A DNA stretch of 64,000 nt, from contig NZ_JAKZKV010000010.1 of the NCBI RefSeq assembly GCF_022808675.1, positions 90,905 through 154,904 on the forward strand, given 5' to 3'. The notes beneath the pieces were generated by a model, which had not been told where the DNA came from, did not search any database, and saw only the letters and a program-made list of their open reading frames with translations. Source of the stretch: Parabacteroides sp. FAFU027. GTDB taxonomy: Bacteria > Bacteroidota > Bacteroidia > Bacteroidales > UBA7332. Positions 60,977 to 64,000 of the stretch are shown here, in pieces. Within the stretch, counting starts at the first letter, position 1. Every line of letters begins with the position of its first letter. A program made the translations under genes and the position numbers.

Positions 60977-61573
60977 TTACTCTTTGATATTGTTTTGGGT
61001 AGGGAGGGCTTCCGCTTTTTTGCGGGAAAGAATTATACCGAAAATCAGGGACGTCACAATACCGATTGAAACAGATTGCTGCATAGAGTCAAAAGCCCAT
61101 TGTATAGGGGTTAGGGCTGGCATTTCAATCATTTTTTTAGCGAGGTCTTTGAAGTTATTTGCTAACTCCGGGTTTTGTCCAAGTTTGGCGTATTCTTCAA
61201 ACCTCAATAACAATGTGCTTAATTTGGGATTGATGGTCTGTAAAAACATTTTATCGAAATAGGTCAGGTAGGATAATTCAATAATACCGGAAATCAGCGA
61301 AGCAAAGAAATAAAGCAGGACGCTCACATTCCAGCCTTCAAACAAAGAGAGCTTTCCACTCATGTGTTTGTGTTTGAATTGTCGGGCAAACTGATAGGTA
61401 CCTATATGATAGGCTATTTTAGGAACAATCATGATCAGGGAAATAAGAGGGAGGGAGAGTTGCGGTGTGCTAACCGCAAAATAATCTATCAGAAAAATTA
61501 CGAATCCGATAGGGCCCAGATAGAGCCCAGTTTGCATGGCAAAATTGACAGGAGTGGTTTTCTGTTCGGTCAT
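60977..61573 (-). CDS. DUF4199-family membrane protein
   Basis: The 198-residue protein has four hydrophobic segments (GLYLGPIGFVIFLIDYFAV, LPLISLIMIVPKIAY, VSVLLYFFASLISGIIEL, SIGIVTSLIFGIILS) as in DUF4199. Role unknown; DUF4199 genes often sit next to GT2 genes in Bacteroidota, as here. The start was set at ATG 61573, since the frame extends only to a TTG seven codons up. Confidence 0.88.
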   Translation of the reverse strand: MTEQKTTPVNFAMQTGLYLGPIGFVIFLIDYFAVSTPQLSLPLISLIMIVPKIAYHIGTYQFARQFKHKHMSGKLSLFEGWNVSVLLYFFASLISGIIELSYLTYFDKMFLQTINPKLSTLLLRFEEYAKLGQNPELANNFKDLAKKMIEMPALTPIQWAFDSMQQSVSIGIVTSLIFGIILSRKKAEALPTQNNIKE

Positions 61574-61944
61574 CAGTTTATTATTTGTTTGCAAAAATAG
61601 CCCTTTTCAATGAATTCCGCTCCGATTTGCAGAGCAAAATTCCCGTGTGGACAAAGTGTGGCTGGCATTGGCTCAAAATAGGGCTCTTTGATATAGGTAA
61701 AATGGCGAATTCCTCCGATACAGCTCCGACGCTCGTCCGATATTGCAGGAGTTCTCCGGCCAAAATGAAGGTGATGTGAAATAGAAAATAGAGGTGAGAT
61801 TCATTTTTTGAGTTGTCCCGGGAGAAAAAGTGACCAAATCTGTAATTTTTTTTTCAGGCTCATAACTGGTTCAGTTTGAAAAGGTTTAATACTTCAAAGC
61901 CGCTCTGGTAGGGCGTTTGGTGTGAAAAATATTTGTGACAGGTA
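61574..61944. other. Non-coding spacer
   Basis: No gene, RNA or repeat is convincing here. A short minus-strand frame at its left part has no start or family support. Confidence 0.5.
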
Positions 61945-61974
61945 TTGCAGGTTAATGAAATATATCTACCTTTG
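61945..61974 (+). promoter_or_regulatory. Promoter of SRP RNA
   Basis: TTG at 61945-61947 and TACCTTTG at 61967-61974 with a 19-base spacer, followed directly by the SRP RNA. Confidence 0.8.
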
Positions 61975-61979
61975 CAGCC

Positions 61980-62075
61980 GGGTAAGTCCTACACGGCATG
62001 CTCCCTTCTAATCCCCCAGGGCTTGATCGCAGCAAGGGTCGAAGGTTGTAGCGGCGCGATGTAGATCGCTTACCC
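61980..62075 (+). ncRNA. ffs: Signal recognition particle RNA (4.5S)
   Basis: The terminal stem GGGTAAG (61980) pairs with CTTACCC (ends 62075). The interior has the apical domain CCCCAGGGCTTGATCGCAGC followed by AAGGGT, with the CAGG and AGCA asymmetric loop elements that bind Ffh. Length is about 96 bases, typical for this phylum. It begins just after the promoter and ends 4 bases before tRNA-Thr. Confidence 0.92.
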
Positions 62076-62079
62076 ACCT

Positions 62080-62153
62080 GCCTTCATAGCTCAGTTGGCC
62101 AGAGCACGTGATTTGTAATCTCGGGGTCGTGGGTTCGAATCCCTCTGAAGGCT
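62080..62153 (+). tRNA. tRNA-Thr (TGT)
   Basis: Cloverleaf with anticodon TGT in ATTTGTAATC; acceptor stem GCCTTCA pairs with TGAAGGC. It starts 4 bases after the SRP RNA, so it is probably cut from a common transcript. CCA is not encoded. Confidence 0.95.
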
Positions 62154-62157
62154 CAAA

Positions 62158-62195
62158 AGAAAAGACCGTAAGTAATTTTGCCTGCGGTCTTTTTT
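62158..62195 (+). terminator. Terminator after tRNA-Thr
   Basis: aaaagaccg and cggtctttttt form a stem followed by a T run. Confidence 0.75.
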
Positions 62196-62255
62196 AGTTC
62201 TGTAATGTTTAGGGTGAAAATAGGATCAAATGAAAAAACTGTGGGATGGATATTC

Positions 62256-63020
62256 TCAAGCATAAATATTTGAAACTCTGAATAAGAAAAACATAATACC
62301 TCTTACACCTCTTTGAGTAGCCCTGAAGGCTTTAAGTTTAAGCATTGAAAGATTGAGCAGAAGCATTTGTGCTTCTGTTTTCAAAGAAGTTGAGAATGTT
62401 CTGATAGTGAGAATAGATAGTTGCAGCAATGGTATTGAAGGATTTAAACTCCGAATCAGAAACGTAGTCATACCATCTTGCTACTTTTGTGTGCTACAGA
62501 TTTGTGATAGTTTTTAGAGAAAATCATTCGCAGAGAATGTGTTAACGAATAACCCGTTTGAACATCGGCGTAAAGCAGAAATAGAACAGCTACCCTTTTT
62601 TCTTAGATTCAATCCATTTTTCGGTGATTTAAAGAGCAGATAACGACTTCTGGTCAGAAATTGTAAGGATATTGTCCCTTAATCATTACCACAAAGGCTC
62701 CTTTGCGACCTTTAGCAGCTTTGTTGGTTAGGATAGTGTAAAGCTCTCCATTGAAAAGAGACGTTTCATCAATACTCATGAATTCGCCAGAGTTTTCCGA
62801 GGATTCGGCGTGCTCCTTTGGCTCCCACTGGCCAAAACCGCTCAAATGCTCTTTATATTGTTGCCCCAGCTGATCTCCGACTATGTAATAACCTTCTCGC
62901 GGCTATTCTGCTTTGGGGTAAGTATCCAGGTAATCCTTTTAAGAAAAGTCACGAAATCCTTTGTATAATACGTTCCTTTAGCGACTTCCAGTCGTGACTT
63001 ACTACCTTCTACCATAGACC
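62256..63020 (-). pseudogene. ISAon1/ISL3-like transposase remnant
   Basis: Pieces of a transposase lie in several minus-strand frames. An N-terminal part reads like KSRLEVAKGTYYTKDFVTFL. Next comes REGYYIVGDQLGQQYKEHLS with GFGQWEPKEHAE, and SIDETSLFNGELYTILTNKA. The C-terminus is SFNTIAATIYSHYQNILNFF and FRATQRGVRGIMFFLFRVSN. These match ISAon1/ISL3-type transposases of Bacteroidota, but frames are broken and a large central part is missing. The element is dead. Confidence 0.8.
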
Positions 63021-63388
63021 TTAGCTTAGTATCCTTATTGTTTGATTGCTATTATTGCATATAAATTGCAATTTGACCGTCCAATCTACGAATTGAAAAT
63101 CGACCAAGTCAAATCTTACAGATTCTGAGCATTTCCCTACTGGATAAAACATTTGTAAATGAAATACTTAAGAAAATCGATAGCCAAAATGACAAAGAGC
63201 TAATTTCTATGCAATTGAAAATTAGCTGGGACTGAGAGTCCGGCAATGACCTGTCATATCAATCGCATTTAGAATGAATATGTAGTTATAAGTCGCGTAA
63301 TTTGTTATCTAAGCCGTGTGACAGATATGTAGCAAATGTGACATAAATAATAAGCGATGTCTATGATAGCCAGATATTTAATAATAAA
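63021..63388. other. Non-coding flank of the IS remnant
   Basis: AT-rich sequence without a convincing gene. A palindromic terminator-like hairpin follows. Confidence 0.45.
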
Positions 63389-63421
63389 AAACCGCTGTAA
63401 ACAAAGTGTTTACAGCGGTTT
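63389..63421. terminator. Strong hairpin of unknown parent
   Basis: aaaccgctgtaaac and gtttacagcggttt pair perfectly around five bases, with A and T runs at the ends. No intact gene ends here on either strand. Confidence 0.7.
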
Positions 63422-64000
63422 GTCTTTGGTTGCTTATGCTTGTTTATGACTTTTATTTAACCTCTTCAAAGGTAAATGTGTTTGATATACAGTGTGTTAT
63501 ATTTGTATGTAGCAAATATGATGCAGTTGGTTTAGGTGTGAAGTCTGAATATTGTAATTTCAATTGTTTGTTTCTAAACAATAGTCCGTTAGATAAAATC
63601 TCAACATTATATGGTGATAGAGCCGTGATAAAGTAGTTCATTGATGTATTGGTGATTTTTGATAGAGTTCGTTTTAATGCCGAGCAGCTCAATAAATAGG
63701 TTTAGCATAAATGCATTGAAAAAATCACTTCTCCATTTATTGAGCTGAGTCCATTTGTTTAAAGCGCTTGATATTATTAAAAGATATTGCTTATGAACCT
63801 AAAAATCACGACTTTGAGTATTGGCATATTCTTTAGGTTGCTGATAGTTGAGGGTTACTAATTTAAAATGAGGCATTGCTGTCCCATTAAAATCTAAAAA
63901 AGGTCTTTGATATATTTGAAATTTAGTCAGTTATAGTCGTTTTTGAATTAAACGGATTTCAATTTGCACTTTTGCACTTCATAATACGATTTGCAAATGC
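63422..64000. other. Non-coding or unidentified right end of window
   Basis: A minus-strand frame at 63453-63692 is not preceded by a convincing ATG and resembles no family I know. I see nothing else reliable. Confidence 0.4.

Noticed and set aside
61581..61763. 60-codon minus-strand ORF next to the DUF4199 gene
   Set aside because: No family, no good start, and composition of chance translation.
63453..63692. 79-codon minus-strand ORF
   Set aside because: Begins only at TTG, ends over a promoter-like box, and resembles no known protein.

Overview
The window is chromosomal DNA of a Bacteroidota bacterium, most likely order Bacteroidales. Many genes and RNAs are preceded by the Bacteroidota promoter form TTG-N17-20-TAnnTTTG. 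Gene content agrees: BtuG and BtuB corrinoid uptake lipoprotein and receptor, a type IX secretion sorting domain, DUF4199/DUF6048/DUF6261-type proteins, and IS4- and ISAon1-like transposase remnants. Genus cannot be fixed from sequence alone.

Positions 1-11.6 kb hold a corrinoid uptake and assembly cluster on the minus strand: btuB, btuG, cobQ, cobD-type decarboxylase, cbiB, a BtuF-like lipoprotein, cobU and cobT. A promoter and a cobalamin riboswitch lie ahead of btuB, so vitamin B12 should repress at least btuB-btuG and possibly the whole run. An AT-rich DUF6882-like gene sits inside the cluster, and a 21-bp minisatellite of 13 copies lies between cobU and cobT. cobS is not in the window.

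Positions 11.6-16.8 kb open with a non-coding degenerate array of about nine 41-bp units. It is followed by a plus-strand peptidoglycan recycling cluster: a SpoIID-like protein without signal peptide, an AmpG-type permease, an AmgK-like sugar kinase and a MurU-like nucleotidyltransferase. Positions 16.8-25 kb (minus strand) carry an OmpA/LysM protein, a Wzz/Wza polysaccharide export pair, small DUF genes and a lipoprotein. A second, differently sequenced 41-bp-period array lies at about 24.03-24.32 kb.

Positions 25-34 kb hold uvrA, an outer membrane barrel protein, a LysM plus periplasmic-binding-protein fusion, a CHU_C-type secreted protein, a lytic transglycosylase, and four tandem initiator tRNA genes on a 205-bp repeat. 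Positions 34-56.5 kb are mostly housekeeping: a cytidylyltransferase/GHMP-kinase fusion, tex, redox proteins, rplY-pth-S4, dCMP deaminase, C-terminal protease, folate cycloligase, thioesterase, DciA-like protein, recF, a TPR protein, ribH, tRNA-Tyr and tRNA-Gly, an M23 peptidase and an outer membrane receptor-like protein.

Positions 56.5-64 kb contain decayed material (an ilvA fragment beside an IS4-type remnant, and an ISAon1-type remnant). They also hold mntP, an overlapping DUF6048/DUF6452/nitroreductase/glycosyltransferase operon, and the SRP RNA followed closely by tRNA-Thr. I found no CRISPR array, prophage, or recognisable defence locus. The strongest candidates for something undescribed are the two 41-bp-period arrays.
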